A stretch of 64,000 nt of DNA from Lingula anatina (taxonomy: Eukaryota > Brachiopoda > Lingulata > Lingulida > Lingulidae): positions 8,703 to 72,702 of the forward strand of contig NW_019775695.1 of the NCBI RefSeq assembly GCF_001039355.2, given 5' to 3'. Shown piece by piece: positions 1 to 11,719 of the stretch. Within the stretch, counting starts at the first letter, position 1, and every line of letters starts with the position of its first letter. Below the pieces are notes generated by a model, which was not told the DNA's origin, did not search any database, and worked only from the letters and a program-made list of their open reading frames with translations. The position numbers were made by a program, and so were the translations under genes.

Positions 1-251
1 AATTTTTTCAAGAAACTGCAGTTAAATAAAACCTTTAACTTGCATATTACTTCTCTAATTTTACACTAACTTCAATGCTCTATTATGAAAAGACAAAAAC
101 AGTACGTCCAGACCATAAAATAAATGCATATTACTTAAGATTTTTCAAGGTTGAAGGTACTTGGTCCTTTGTTTGTACAGCCTTCCTCACCTAATAATAA
201 CACCTGAATTACATGTGACGTATCAGAATAATTTCCGATAAAGATACGCTT

Positions 252-1361
252 TTATCTCCATGACTTTACTTCCTCCCCAGAATGGCAAGTCTTTCTGGCC
301 CTGGCAACTTGTCCCAACATTTCTGCTTGAGTTTCAATGCCTACACCATGAATGCTGAAAAAATAGAGAAAGTTACAAGTTTTCCATTTGTTCTGCAGTG
401 AAAATCTCCCACTTTTTACTGGGGAAATCCCAAGCTTGTGTACAAGGGTACCGATGTAAGCATCCTCATTCACAAAAGGTGGGACTTTTGGCACAAGGGA
501 AAGAATATCCTCCACAACATCACAGGAGAGCACATATCCAGTTCCACTGACATATTCTGGGTAATATTGTTCCTTGAAATCTTGATCTGACACTGCCCAT
601 TTGTTGAATTTCGGATTTCCTCTCACAACTTCACGATGTTGTTGTTCCACAAACACATGTCCGGCATACAGACCCTTAGTTAGAGTATTCTCATAAAGCA
701 GAAACTGGGATAAAATGGGAGTATTGATAAAACAATCATCATCTGTCTTTAAGATATATTTTGCATGGCATTCCTCAGAGCTCCAACGAAGTCCATGAAG
801 AACTTTAAGAGTTAAATTCCTATAACTGTCAAGGTAGTTCCCAAACAGTAGGTCTCTGCTGATTGCACTTTCTTTCTTCAAATTTTTATTTATGGTGTAT
901 TTGTCTGTCTTGCCAATGAGAAAAACACACTGCCAGTTGCAAGTCACTCCGCCAATAGCTTCTGTTTGCTTTTTACTGCAATAAGATTTTCTAATACCTT
1001 GTCGTTTCACAAAATTTTCAGGAGAGGATGTAATCAGTATAAGTAGAAAGGCGTCTTTCCGACATTTGATGGTTTCCTGTTTCAAACCACCCAACGCAGA
1101 CCAACTCCACTTAGACTTAGTGTCGGGAATACCACCTCTGTTCAAAGCAACAACATCAGTGTTCGACATACTAAAACTGTCCTCAACTCTATCTGTACTT
1201 CTTTCTGCTTCATCATAAGGTGTAACTGACTTACTTTGGACAACAATTAGGGCAATTATCAACAAGGCTAGTATCCCTAATAGAAAGCATACATTTGTGC
1301 ACCATTTTCCGGAAATGTATCGATTTACAGTCAATTTAGGGGATTGAGGTGGGGTCACCAT
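252..1361 (-). CDS. beta-1,3-galactosyltransferase-like protein (GT31)
   Basis: Intronless ORF of 369 residues, the usual size for Golgi beta-1,3-galactosyl/N-acetylglucosaminyltransferases, which add a sugar in beta-1,3 linkage to glycan termini. Type II topology is visible: a short basic cytosolic tail, one hydrophobic anchor at about residues 21-42, a stem, then the catalytic domain from about residue 100. Family marks seen: RQGIRKSYC near 120-128, the metal-binding DDD in LKTDDDCFIN (207-209), YPEYVSGTGYVLS (267-279) and the EDAYIG motif (299-304). An N-glycosylation sequon (NLT) lies near 182. A single coding exon is common in this family. Acceptor and linkage cannot be decided from sequence. 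The start ATG lies in a CCATGG palindrome and gives a sensible anchor. High confidence for family, low for specificity. Confidence 0.93.
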   Translation of the reverse strand: MVTPPQSPKLTVNRYISGKWCTNVCFLLGILALLIIALIVVQSKSVTPYDEAERSTDRVEDSFSMSNTDVVALNRGGIPDTKSKWSWSALGGLKQETIKCRKDAFLLILITSSPENFVKRQGIRKSYCSKKQTEAIGGVTCNWQCVFLIGKTDKYTINKNLKKESAISRDLLFGNYLDSYRNLTLKVLHGLRWSSEECHAKYILKTDDDCFINTPILSQFLLYENTLTKGLYAGHVFVEQQHREVVRGNPKFNKWAVSDQDFKEQYYPEYVSGTGYVLSCDVVEDILSLVPKVPPFVNEDAYIGTLVHKLGISPVKSGRFSLQNKWKTCNFLYFFSIHGVGIETQAEMLGQVARARKTCHSGEEVKSWR

Positions 1362-4300
1362 GGTGATTGTTAGACTGGAACTGTTTTCTGAAGGACATAT
1401 TCTGATACCAATTTTGTTGGTGATTGTATCATTTCATGTCACAGTTGGTTCACTTGGTCATCACCATAACAGTACAAGTTTAGAGTCAACTGAAGCAGCA
1501 CTACATAAGTATTTCAACTCCTCATTCAGAAACTCTTCATATAAGCTTGTTCTAAGTATTCTGCACAGAGAAGCAACATCATGGCACAAACTGGTGACAA
1601 CATCTTGTGTGCAATCTCGGTAAACTTGCATCTCTGAAATGATATTATGAGTACATCAAATAGCTTGTTTTGTGCAACATGTTTACAGTTCTCATCAATA
1701 ATTTTAAAAAGATTTTCAACTGAAGAGTGATTATAATAGCAAGCCATATCAATTTATATTTTCTTATTATCTTATTATCTTGAGCCTTAAGAAGTTGGGA
1801 TTTTACTATTTTATAGAGAGAATAATGAGAGGAACAAAAAGCTAACATGCTGTGTCCTGCATTAACTAACCTTTTTTAGTCTCATGGCTTTGAAGTTGAC
1901 AGCCATTGGTCACCTGCCATGTTCCTACATGGCCTGGCACAAGCACCTAGAAAGTAAAACACGAAGATATAATCCAAAACAAATCTCATATGACATATAA
2001 CAACAGCTCAGGCAGAGGCAAGGGCCAAAGACTAGAAGTATCTCTTAGTTACTTTGCATTCACAGCAGGTGCCATGCATAATGGATGGAAGTAGTTCTAA
2101 ATTCCTTCCACAGACAGATCCAGTATTTCAGAGGACAGTGCTCCACAGTGAAACTCAAGCTTAAATCACCCACTTTATATTTGATATATCACGAATTCCC
2201 ATAGCATAACTGCCTCTACACATAACTTGAAAAGGAGTTACAGGTGTGTTCTGTTTTAAAGGCTGCAGCCTGTCCTTGGCTGCTGAAGGTTTTATATTCT
2301 CTGGAGGTTAATTATTGGTACATAAATAACTTACAAGAAATTCTGTTAAAACAGCACAGTCAGTGGAACCTGTTTTTGTTCCATATTAGTACCTTCAGAC
2401 CTTTGAACCTCTGGGCAAACAAAGAACATTCCAACCCATTTGGCTCTCCCAACTATTTAGACTTTGGGCCAGGACCTGAACATTTTTATGTGTAAGTAAA
2501 TAGTGTGTGTGTGTGTGTGTGTGTTTGTGGGTGAGTATGTGTGTGCGTGCATGCATGCATGTGTGTGTGTTTAAGAAGAAGCTACCACAAATATATTATA
2601 CCACAATTAAGACTGTAATTGGCTACTAAAATAACTTAAAATTATATATCTTTAAAGATTATAGAAAATGAACAAAGAATATTATCACGGACCTATGTCA
2701 TTTTCTGCCATTTTGCGAAAATGAATACACACAAGTTTAACTGGCAAAATGCCAATTACCCGTATCGATTCAGTTCAGTAAACAGACTACTGTGCAGACT
2801 CAAAAGAATTAAAGCGAGTAGGATACTACAATTATTATAAATTCATCTTAGAAATCTCACCAGTGAACGAAACACTATAAATGACGAGAATCGACCTCTA
2901 ACATTGAAAACTATAACTTACTGGCTTTAAGCAACTGTTTGCAAATGTCTTCAAACTGAAGGCAAACACTGCGTGAATACTGAAAAAGGCACTTGTTGAC
3001 TTGACATATGTAGTCTTTGACATTGGACTTTGCCCTGCTATTTAAAACTAAATCGCTATTTAAAACTAAACTCTTTTTCACACTATTTACCATGCATATG
3101 TTAAATTTTGGTAGCTATAACTATTCAAACTCTTATTTGACATTTATCAAACATGCAAATATGGATAACAAAATAACAACATTACTTACTGAAAGTGAAA
3201 AGCACTGACTAACTTCTGACTAGGTCTATTTGCTTCTTTTCATGCTTGTGTGACCTACTTTAACCATCACAACCACAGGTGCAATCTCATTGGTCAAAAA
3301 CATCTAATTAGGTCGGGAGCAGTTATTTAAGCGAAAGGAAACAAGCCTGAATATGATATTTCGTGGCATTAATACTATACCCCGATGTCGATTGTTATAT
3401 CATGATCTAGGTACATCACAGAAATGAAAATGAACCAAGCTTTTCATTACATTCCGCAGTAATATGGAGGGGGGGGGGGCACGCAAAAATATCAAAATAA
3501 TGAAAAACGATCTTATGGTATGGCAGTTTAGGGTACCACGAAGAATTTTCCAGGTAAATGGTATGGCTACGTCTGGTAAGTGCCTCGAAATGATTTCATT
3601 GTTTTAAAACAACCAGATCAATCCCCTCATTTTACACCAGTAGGCCTACGAAGTTTGAGGTTTGGTAGCCCTATAGGCCCTATATAGTCCCTCAGACCTC
3701 ATAGGGCCTACATCATATCTAAAAGCCCTAGATATTCACCAAAACTAGTTGTATTATCATTAAATCAAAATGTTCGGTAGGGCTATGAGGGATTGAGGCT
3801 CACCGTATCGTAAGATTTAAATGATCAATGTGTGGTGTTCACAAATGGACCTTGCTCTAAAGGCTCAGTTCCTATGGTATAAATCCGATTTTATGTTTAA
3901 GTAACACAATATAGGCCTACTACGGTATGCTAGCCAAGGCTCACAGGCACCATGTGGATTAGAGACACAATGAAACTTTTAGTCAATGATCCTAGATATC
4001 AGATCAGACGATCTGAGGAAAATATGCTTGTGGGACTACTTTTAAAAGCTTTTAAATTTTCTTTAATACGCTACATAATTTTATGTAGGCCTATTTCATT
4101 TTATTCCATCCTATTTTATTTATTTCATTCGTCTTTAAAAAAACATTCACCTTTTAAAGTTGGTAATTTTAATAAATAAATAGACAAATAAATAAATAAC
4201 ATTTTGTTTTATGACGAAGACCTTGGTCTAAGAATATTTAAATATACTAACAAATAATTTCCTCAATAAATACTTGTCAAATTTGCAATTCACTACATGT

Positions 4301-5247
4301 AGGCTTCATTTAGTATTAGGTCTCTAGTGTACTACTAATATTTCGTAAGATCTTACATGTACATAGAGCCCTATCTGTAAATTGAGCATTATACGAGAAC
4401 ACGCATCCCACAAAAATTTGGACATTGTCCAAACAGGTACGCTCAGATGTGTATACTATTGAAAATTGCCAAAAATTTCAAGACCGACCATGTACTTGCA
4501 TTATTGCAGTTGAAAATTTTGAATGAATTCAAAAATCAACTAAATGGTGAAAAATGCTCGTGCAATGTAGATATACTTTAAATTACTTCTGCAATAAGCT
4601 TACTATGCACAGTGCACGTGTGCGACTACAGGAATGAATATTCCGTGCTATCAGATAGTTCATCTCACAGTTGTTGTCTTCACGGTCCAGCATAATTTTT
4701 CACTGTAGGCCTACATGTAAACACAAACATGTGAAGGGAACAAATAAGGCTTAATGTATGGCAGTGACAGCATTTCTGTAGTCAAGAATTCTTGGTCGAT
4801 GAGAGTGGAAAAAATATTCAAGTTGCAGATGTGATTGTCAGTAAAAGCATCCACAAAAGAAAATTAGTATACCAGTGCAGAGATAGCTCTATAAATATTA
4901 TACACCGTATACGAGAATGCAAGGTGTTGCTGTAAGCAGAGAGCTGAAAGAACTGTGAAAGAAGTAGGAAACCGCCGAGACACTACCACGTTTTTCACTT
5001 CTGATTGAATTATAAATTTGATTCAGCAAAGGAGCCAGGGATGCTTTAATCTTTTATTTAGCCTTGACGATAACAACAAAAATACTCAGTTTAGTACCCA
5101 TTTTATTGTTCGGACTCGACGCAAATAACTTGCAATATGAAATTTTATAAGATAGACAGAAGGGCACCAGACAGGTAAATTTCATTTTCGTGAAAAAAGG
5201 TAAAAGACGCTTCTTTATTCCCCGCAAAACTAAATGTATAATCAAAC
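1362..5247. other. intergenic region, no gene recognised
   Basis: About 3.9 kb between the divergent galactosyltransferase and VTC-like genes. It holds a GT/TG-rich microsatellite near 2502-2571, a run of about ten G near 3470-3479 and several TAGGCCTA-type palindromes at 3640-3730 and 3900-4100. Short ORFs here lack splice context, domain similarity or plausible coding composition. The VTC gene promoter presumably lies in the last few hundred bases, but I see no clear element. Confidence 0.6.
2502..2571. repeat. GT-rich microsatellite
   Basis: A pure GT run passes into an imperfect GTGTGCGTGCATGCATG tract. Simple-sequence repeat in intergenic DNA. Confidence 0.9.
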
Positions 5248-8200
5248 ATGAAGTTCAAGGGGAGGATCGATCAGTACTGTCTCCGATCGAAAAACGGACA
5301 CCACTTTATGCGATACGAATCTCTGAAAAAGTGTGCTCACAACATCACAGGAGCCACCGGGGAAGGTGAGTTTTTGCTTCTTTTCAACGAAGAATTGGAG
5401 CGGATCAAAACATTTATAAATCTTAAGCTTCAGGAACTACGCATGACCCTTCAGCGCCTTCAATATTACCGAGACCAAGAAAAATGCGGGGGGCACATCA
5501 GAAACACCGATAGCCAAATTCCTGAGAAATTATTATTCAAGGAGTTCATCGATGATTTCGTTACTGAACTAGAAGATATGGAAAAATTCATCATGCTTAA
5601 CAGAGAAGGAATGGACCGCGTCATTGAAAAACACGACCTTATCACAGGGATAACCAGCGACTGGTACTTTGCACAGGGTCATAGTGCCTTCTTTGCCAGA
5701 TATTTAAATGAACTGGACGCATTTCTTTTCCACATTAGCATTCTTTACACAGAAACAAGAAGTAAAAACAAAGCAAAAAATAACAAAATACGCGAAAATG
5801 TGGAAGAAAAACTGTTTGAGCGAAATATTTTAAAACACTTGGTAAAAACAGAGGATGTCTTTGCGGTTAAGACCGAACTCATCAAGCATCTACCCATCAG
5901 CATTCGAAATGATATGTACAGGTAAGACCAAATTGTAAACCCATTCTAAATCCCTTCTTTTTTACGCTTCGTTATTCTTCACTACGCTTCACTATTTAAA
6001 GTTAATCATTTTTAGATATCAAAGGCGTTTCAGGTTTTGCACCTGAATCACCTAAATGGCTCAAGCACTTTGTTTTTCTTGAATAAGCCTACCATTCAGA
6101 ACCTGAAATAAGGCTGTATTCCCAGAGCTTTTAGATCGATCTATCCCCGCGGGGAGTCTGCCTAGATTACTGTCAGATAATCCGGCTTAAATGTCCGTCC
6201 CGCCTACTACAAGCTGTAAGGGGGTAATTAGCTTTCGTGTCCGCCCGGCTGACAGCTATTTAGCGTGAACCCCCAGGGAGTTAGGTCGATCTAAAGTAGA
6301 TCGATCTAATCTCTGGAAATGGGGTCTAAGAGATATTAGAATTTTGGGAGAAGGATGTTCAAGTTAAGATTTGATAGCAAAGTCCCATTTATCAATAGCC
6401 AAAATGGATAGCTAGACAAAATTCTTCTAAGAGAGCCGCAACTATGAAAGAACGCTTCGTGAGACGAGATGCATTAAAACAGCGAAAAAGGGAAAAATAC
6501 TGGACCCTGACTGATGACATAGTGGTGGAATACAATCACGTGTACATGCTTAATTGGTGTACGGCGTTGCACTGGTTCCATGAGACAAGACGCTGGAAGA
6601 CTACCAATGTTTCAATATTTTTATATTTAAGTCACGCGTTGAGCAATCCTCCGTTTGCAATAATTTATTACCAGTTTTTTTTAGAAAAAGTACTGTCTCG
6701 TGACCCATAAAAAAACGAGCAGGAGATTCGCTTTTAATATCTTTAAATTTTACTTTTTCAGGATAAGTCCCCAGGTTGATTGCAATCCCGAGCCTCACGA
6801 AAGTCTCATAGAAAGTACACCGCCTTTCATGACTTTGGTTTCCTCGGTTTTTCTGGATAACTCAGATCTGCTCTGTTACCACAGCCTCCAGCGTCTGGAC
6901 GAAAGCGCCACGGCCATACGGCTGCGATGGCACAACCTTTCACAAGGGAGGGAGGTATGTTTACAGTGATCAGTCACTGCGTCAGATTTCAAGACACTGT
7001 CCGGTACTAACCGTGCTCTTAGTCTTTTGGTGTTTAGTTGGTGAGCAATAGTAATCCATTATACTTGTGTGTTACACGCAGTTACCGAATACTCGGAATT
7101 GATGGGGTAATGGATAGAAATGTAAACTTGGGTTACGCAAAACGTTGTTCGATAAAGACGTGAGTTGTAAACCATAGCCCCTTATGTCATTTAAATCAAT
7201 CATGCGTACAATCAGATTTTTTAAAAAATTTGATTCCATGATATTGCTTCTGTTGCTTCAAGATATGTAATTTTTTATGTGATGGAGGTTTATTGATTTT
7301 AACGAAATTTACGTATTAGTACCTGACAATCAACTTTTCTACAGGTACTTCCTCTTGCAAGTCCTCTTGATTCGCTAGTGTACGTTGAGAAGAAAACCTA
7401 CAACAGCGAAAGTATTTGCAATAAAACGGAACGATTTCCGTTTCACGAAGAGGAAGTTTTCAGTTATTTAAAAGGTATGGAAGCATGCTTTGTCTGCCTT
7501 ACCTTTATTACGGTCACATGTTAATAAATTTATTGTGGCGCAAGTGAAAATACCTATTCTTTTGCAAGTATCTCATATACAGGGGTAACATTATTAGATT
7601 AAAAACGTATATTCATTTCACGTCTGAGACGCGGTAGTGGATACAAGAACTTTATTTTCAGGAGAACCAATTGCCTCTCCTTGTGATTCTGCCAATCCAG
7701 AGACACGTTTGAGAAATGAGGCACAGAAGGTCATCAACAGAGATAATTTGGAACCTTTGGTGAGAACGGCATGCAAAAGAATGATATTTCAAAGCCCTGA
7801 TGACAATGAAGTCAGAATCACCTTAGATTCTGATCTCATTTTTGTCGATGAGGGTGGCCGACAAAATTCACAATGGAAGCGAAACGAAGATGGTGAGTTA
7901 AATGGAGTACTTGAAATTACGTTTCTCCGCGCTAATAACTTCATCTAACTTTTCATATCATCAAAAGAGGTTTAAAATGATGAACATCATTTTTATTGGG
8001 TTAAACGTTAAGATGCATACAAATAGACGGCTCAAAGCTGACGCAACATGTTCGATAATATCTCCTTCAAATTCTCTCCTAGAAATAGCTGAGAACCGCC
8101 ACTATTGCGAGTTCCCGTACAGCATCTTCAAAGTAGAGCTTGGGTCTGCTTTTCCTGAATGGCTCAGGCTTCTATTAGAGCACCCTAGTGTCCGTCACGT

Positions 8201-9568
8201 CGAAAAGTTCTCAAAATCTCAACAAGCCACAACCTGTTTCTACCCTCACAGGATAAAGGAGTTTCCAGACTGGTTCGCTGAGGTCACCATTCACGGGAGT
8301 AAAACTGGTTTTAGTAAGGTATGCATGGCGAAGATTAGCCGCAATTACTATGAGGCCCGTTCAGCATTTAAAAAGTCGTAAACGTGGTTTTTATTTCAAA
8401 ACATTAACGCGTCCCCAGCTTAATAAATGATGTAGGCGCTCTTTATTTATTTTTTCCACAGGTTTTACTGCATCAAGAGGGAAACGATCACCGTCTATCT
8501 GTGAATCAAAATTCTGTCATAGAGACTACTGGAGATTCAACATCCTATTCATTAAACTGTGGAACTGGGGAAAGCAGCATCCAAGTGACAGACGAGAACG
8601 CTAAAATGCCGACTATTCCCCTTATTGAAATGTTGCAAAACAGTGCGTATAAACCGGCTTATGCGGAGGTTCAAAATAAGAATATTTTTCATTCATTTTT
8701 TTGTTCGTTTGTAAAGATGTTTTGATTTATAAATATAATTTTAAAAAGTCTATATAATACTTGTTTTTCAAAAGATCACTTCACATTCGATAAAAAGTGT
8801 AAATGCCCATATTTCAATTGATGTAGGTGCACTGCGTCTCCGACATACAAAACTACCAAAGTTTTCGAGAAGTTTTCAGAAAAATGCTTCAGGTTGTGCG
8901 ACATCCCAAAAAAAGAGACGCTTGAAAGTAGAACCCAAGACTTACTTTGCAAACGAAAGAACCTTCATTCAATGGCTGACGGCATCGTTGCTACTAGTAA
9001 TTTATTTATATATTTATGTATTGTAAACTTATTTTCATTCAAAAAGTTTTTAAGAAATGTTCATCTTATCTCTAACAAATTGTATATTTCTATGAATTGC
9101 CGTATAGGGATATAAACATGCAGGCATTATATAAACAAATGTGATGGGGCCTTTGCCTTATTCGGATTAGTAATCAACTCAAAATAGCTTTACGTCTTCA
9201 CTACCACATTTCTGTCCATCCTTTCTACCACCTGTTAGGTGACACTGAGCGGAGCACTTGTTGCACTGGGAGATAATGAAGCACTGATCACAGGTCTCCT
9301 ACTTCTTCCACTGGCAATGGCTATGCTCATTTATGCCACGATTATGTACTACGTGAGTACAAACCTTTTTTTTCTTTAATAAATAACGACAATATCGTTA
9401 TGATTATTGACCATGGGCGAATAAAAGGCACACCGAACTTCAAAATCTGACATCTCAAAATGTGTTCTCTGTGGTTGAATGAAATGTACTTAATTAGTGC
9501 TACAAGACATTGCCGTTGTCACTTTTGCATATCGGCTCTTGTAATATTTCAGTAGCATTCAAGACACG

Positions 9569-9599
<31 letters not shown>

Positions 9600-11719
9600 T
9601 TATCAAAACGTGTAAGACCAGAATTGCCGGTTTGCTTTTAGCTACGGCTGTATCGGCTGAAGCATACTTCAAAGACTGGATACCAGGATGCATTTGGTCC
9701 TGCTGTGTTGACATTGTTTCTGTGTGTGGCCATTCTGTCAATGCTCAGTTTACAATCCAGGAATTATCTGAAACGACTGGAAAAGGAAAACTTAATTGGG
9801 AATGGTGAGAACAACACATTTCAAAATGGTGAAACTGCTGATGAATAGTTAAAAACTTAGCGTATGTGATTAGATATATTTCCCAATTCCTATATAGAAC
9901 CTTATCAGACTTGCAAAAGGGTTATGTAAGAATATGTGCCGATTAAATATGAACTAGCATCCTACATAACAAATTGACTTCTTTCAAGGTTTTCGTAATA
10001 TTCTACACGAATCCAGCCGCTGCCACAAGCTCAACACGACTTTCCCCGTATTCTTTGAACCAAGTGACGTGGTGTTAGATCCATCGGGGCGGTACCTGTG
10101 GGCGTGTTCAGGCAACATCGTAGCCAAAATAAATATCTACACTGAAGTTTTGGAAGAAAGCATACATGTCAGAGGTAAGTTGAACATATATATACCATGA
10201 TTAATTTCATGACTTAAAAAGGGGTTGATTGGATTGAGCTCTAATCCGTCATCTAATACGTATACCTGAACTGGTCTTTTGCGTCTCCATCACATATCTT
10301 GGCCAACAAAATATATGTATAGGAAACTTTTATCCTTGGGGCATAAAATTGAAATTACACATATATATCCCAGCAACACGTTTTAAGAATGGGTGAATTT
10401 TGCAATAAGTTTTATTGTTTATTCTTGGCAGTTTTTTTTCTTGTTAAGTCCATTTATTGTATTTTTAGGGAAGGAGAAGTACGATTTTCAAGGACTTACT
10501 TTCACAAAGGCAGATAAACCTCAAATCATATACATCGCCACTGAGTTCCCAACCAACCGAATTCTGGTGTATGATCTTCAAAAGAGAACGGTTTTAGATG
10601 TTGTAGAAATGAAACACCTTTTAGGTAATTAATGAAAACAAACCGGGCCATTTTTCTTGTTTTGTGGATTTGAAACTTTTTTGATCATACTGTCAAAAGG
10701 AAATCTAAAAGTTTGGGATTATCTTAGAATATGATTTTAGACAAATTACAGTCCAACAGTACATAGTGTTCGTTTTGATTACAGTAATCTCACCGAAAAA
10801 AAATTGTTAGCATTTTTCATGATAATCCCAGATGTATGTAGCATTAGCAACAACACTTTTAAGTGCAAAAAAAATTCACTTTAAAAAAGCTTTGAAAAGC
10901 ACACTTCTAAATAGGCCTACAAAGACCTATCATCAAAAAAGAAGTCAAAGGTGGGCCTTTCTGTAAAGCAAAGCACTTTAATCGACTCAAAAATTATTAA
11001 TATCTAATTAAATGGGACATTTAAATTGTTTTACATGAAAATATATAGCAATGTTTTAAGACCAGCTTTTTAAAATTTTGCTTGACTACTTTAGAGCTAC
11101 ATTTTATCAAAGTACAAATTCCTTTACATTATCAATCATTTGCCTAATTTCATTACTGAAACGTAGGTCAGGGCTATAAACTGTGTGATATTTTATTCTG
11201 AAAAAGAAAAAAATCTAAATAACTTGTACAAATTATAAAGTTTTGTATTCACACGCAGGTCGTGATCCTAGCTTCGGGGGCATTGCTTACAGTGACAGTG
11301 TTTGGGTCGGCAGCGGAAAGATGGAGAAAAGGCATGGAACCTTCTTCGCTACCTCAGAACAATTCATCCAGATATTCACCTTCATCACCAACAACAGCAC
11401 CTCCGAATTGCATTTACATCCAGTGGCATTACAATCTTTACACGTCCACGAGAAAATCGGTGCTTTGAGTGTTTATAACAATACTTTGTATGCATTATTG
11501 GATAGCAAAGGCGTTGTCCGTTCCTGGAACATGGAGACTTCAGAAAGTCGGGATTTTGAAATACCTACCACAAGTCAACTGTTGGAGGGTATTGCATTTA
11601 GGTGGGGAGGGAATATTTCATCTTCCTCGGACGAAACTACTGTATTTGTAAGCTTGAACACGCCACCTCAAATTTGGAGACTGACTTTTTCGCAAGAGAA
11701 AGGCTTCTTGGAATGCTAA
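5248..11719 (+). CDS. VTC4-like polyphosphate polymerase with C-terminal beta-propeller-like extension (long form)
   Basis: Spliced gene, exons about 5248-5921, 6762-6954, 7345-7474, 7662-7892, 8083-8318, 8462-(8642 to 8712), 8827-8996, 9239-9352, 9642-9804, 9989-10174, 10469-10624, 11259-11719; about 964 residues. SPX domain (1-165) begins MKFKGRIDQY. VTC tunnel domain (about 190-485) keeps basic and acidic positions that in yeast Vtc4 bind substrate and metal: K200, R278 and R280 in IRLRW, K305/K306 in VEKKTY, R384 in VRITLD, E428, K451 and K454. A DUF202/VTC1 three-helix domain follows (VEPKTYFANERTF). Family role: polymerises ATP gamma-phosphate into polyphosphate and passes it across an acidocalcisome or vacuole membrane, with SPX sensing inositol pyrophosphates. 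The last about 265 residues resemble a beta-propeller and carry several N-glycosylation sequons. The exon 6/7 junction is the only uncertain splice. AATAAA at 11735. Domain calls are strong; the fusion is inferred from splice phase. Confidence 0.85.
6119..6324. mobile_element. MITE with ATCGATCT-bearing terminal inverted repeats
   Basis: In intron 1 of the VTC-like gene. The left end TTCCCAGAGCTTTTAGATCG (continuing ATCTA) is the imperfect reverse complement of the right end (TAGATCGATCTAATCTCTGG, then AAATGGGG). The core has AAGCTGTAAGGGGGTAATTA and TTAGCGTGAACCCCCAGGGA. Relatives occur at 54056-54250 and 59300-59425, and the window end shows a related terminus. Confidence 0.7.
9569..9600. 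repeat. CA microsatellite in intron
   Basis: Run of CA dinucleotides in the intron before the last DUF202 exon, about 40 bases from the acceptor at 9641. Confidence 0.9.
9642..9848 (+). CDS. alternative last coding exon of the VTC4-like gene (short form, stop at 9848)
   Basis: Unspliced reading of this exon encodes the third DUF202 helix and a short polar tail, then TAG at 9846-9848. That gives a protein of about 711 residues, close to yeast Vtc4 (721). Inside the exon, AATG|GTGAGA at 9804/9805 is a good donor in phase 1. It pairs with the acceptor at 9988 (CTTTCAAG), also phase 1, so removing a 184-base intron replaces the tail with the propeller exons. Which form dominates is unknown. Confidence 0.6.
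   Translation, partial: LRLYRLKHTSKTGYQDAFGPAVLTLFLCVAILSMLSLQSRNYLKRLEKENLIGNGENNTFQNGETADE

Noticed and set aside
1360-1623. + strand ORF of 87 residues with a signal-like start
   Set aside because: Begins at the CCATGG overlap with the galactosyltransferase start on the other strand; no domain, splice support or follow-on exon.
5248-11719. VTC gene as fungal or protist contamination
   Set aside because: It has several GT-AG introns, lies in continuous sequence between animal-type genes and has the same base composition as its neighbours. Only a mis-join would rescue the idea.
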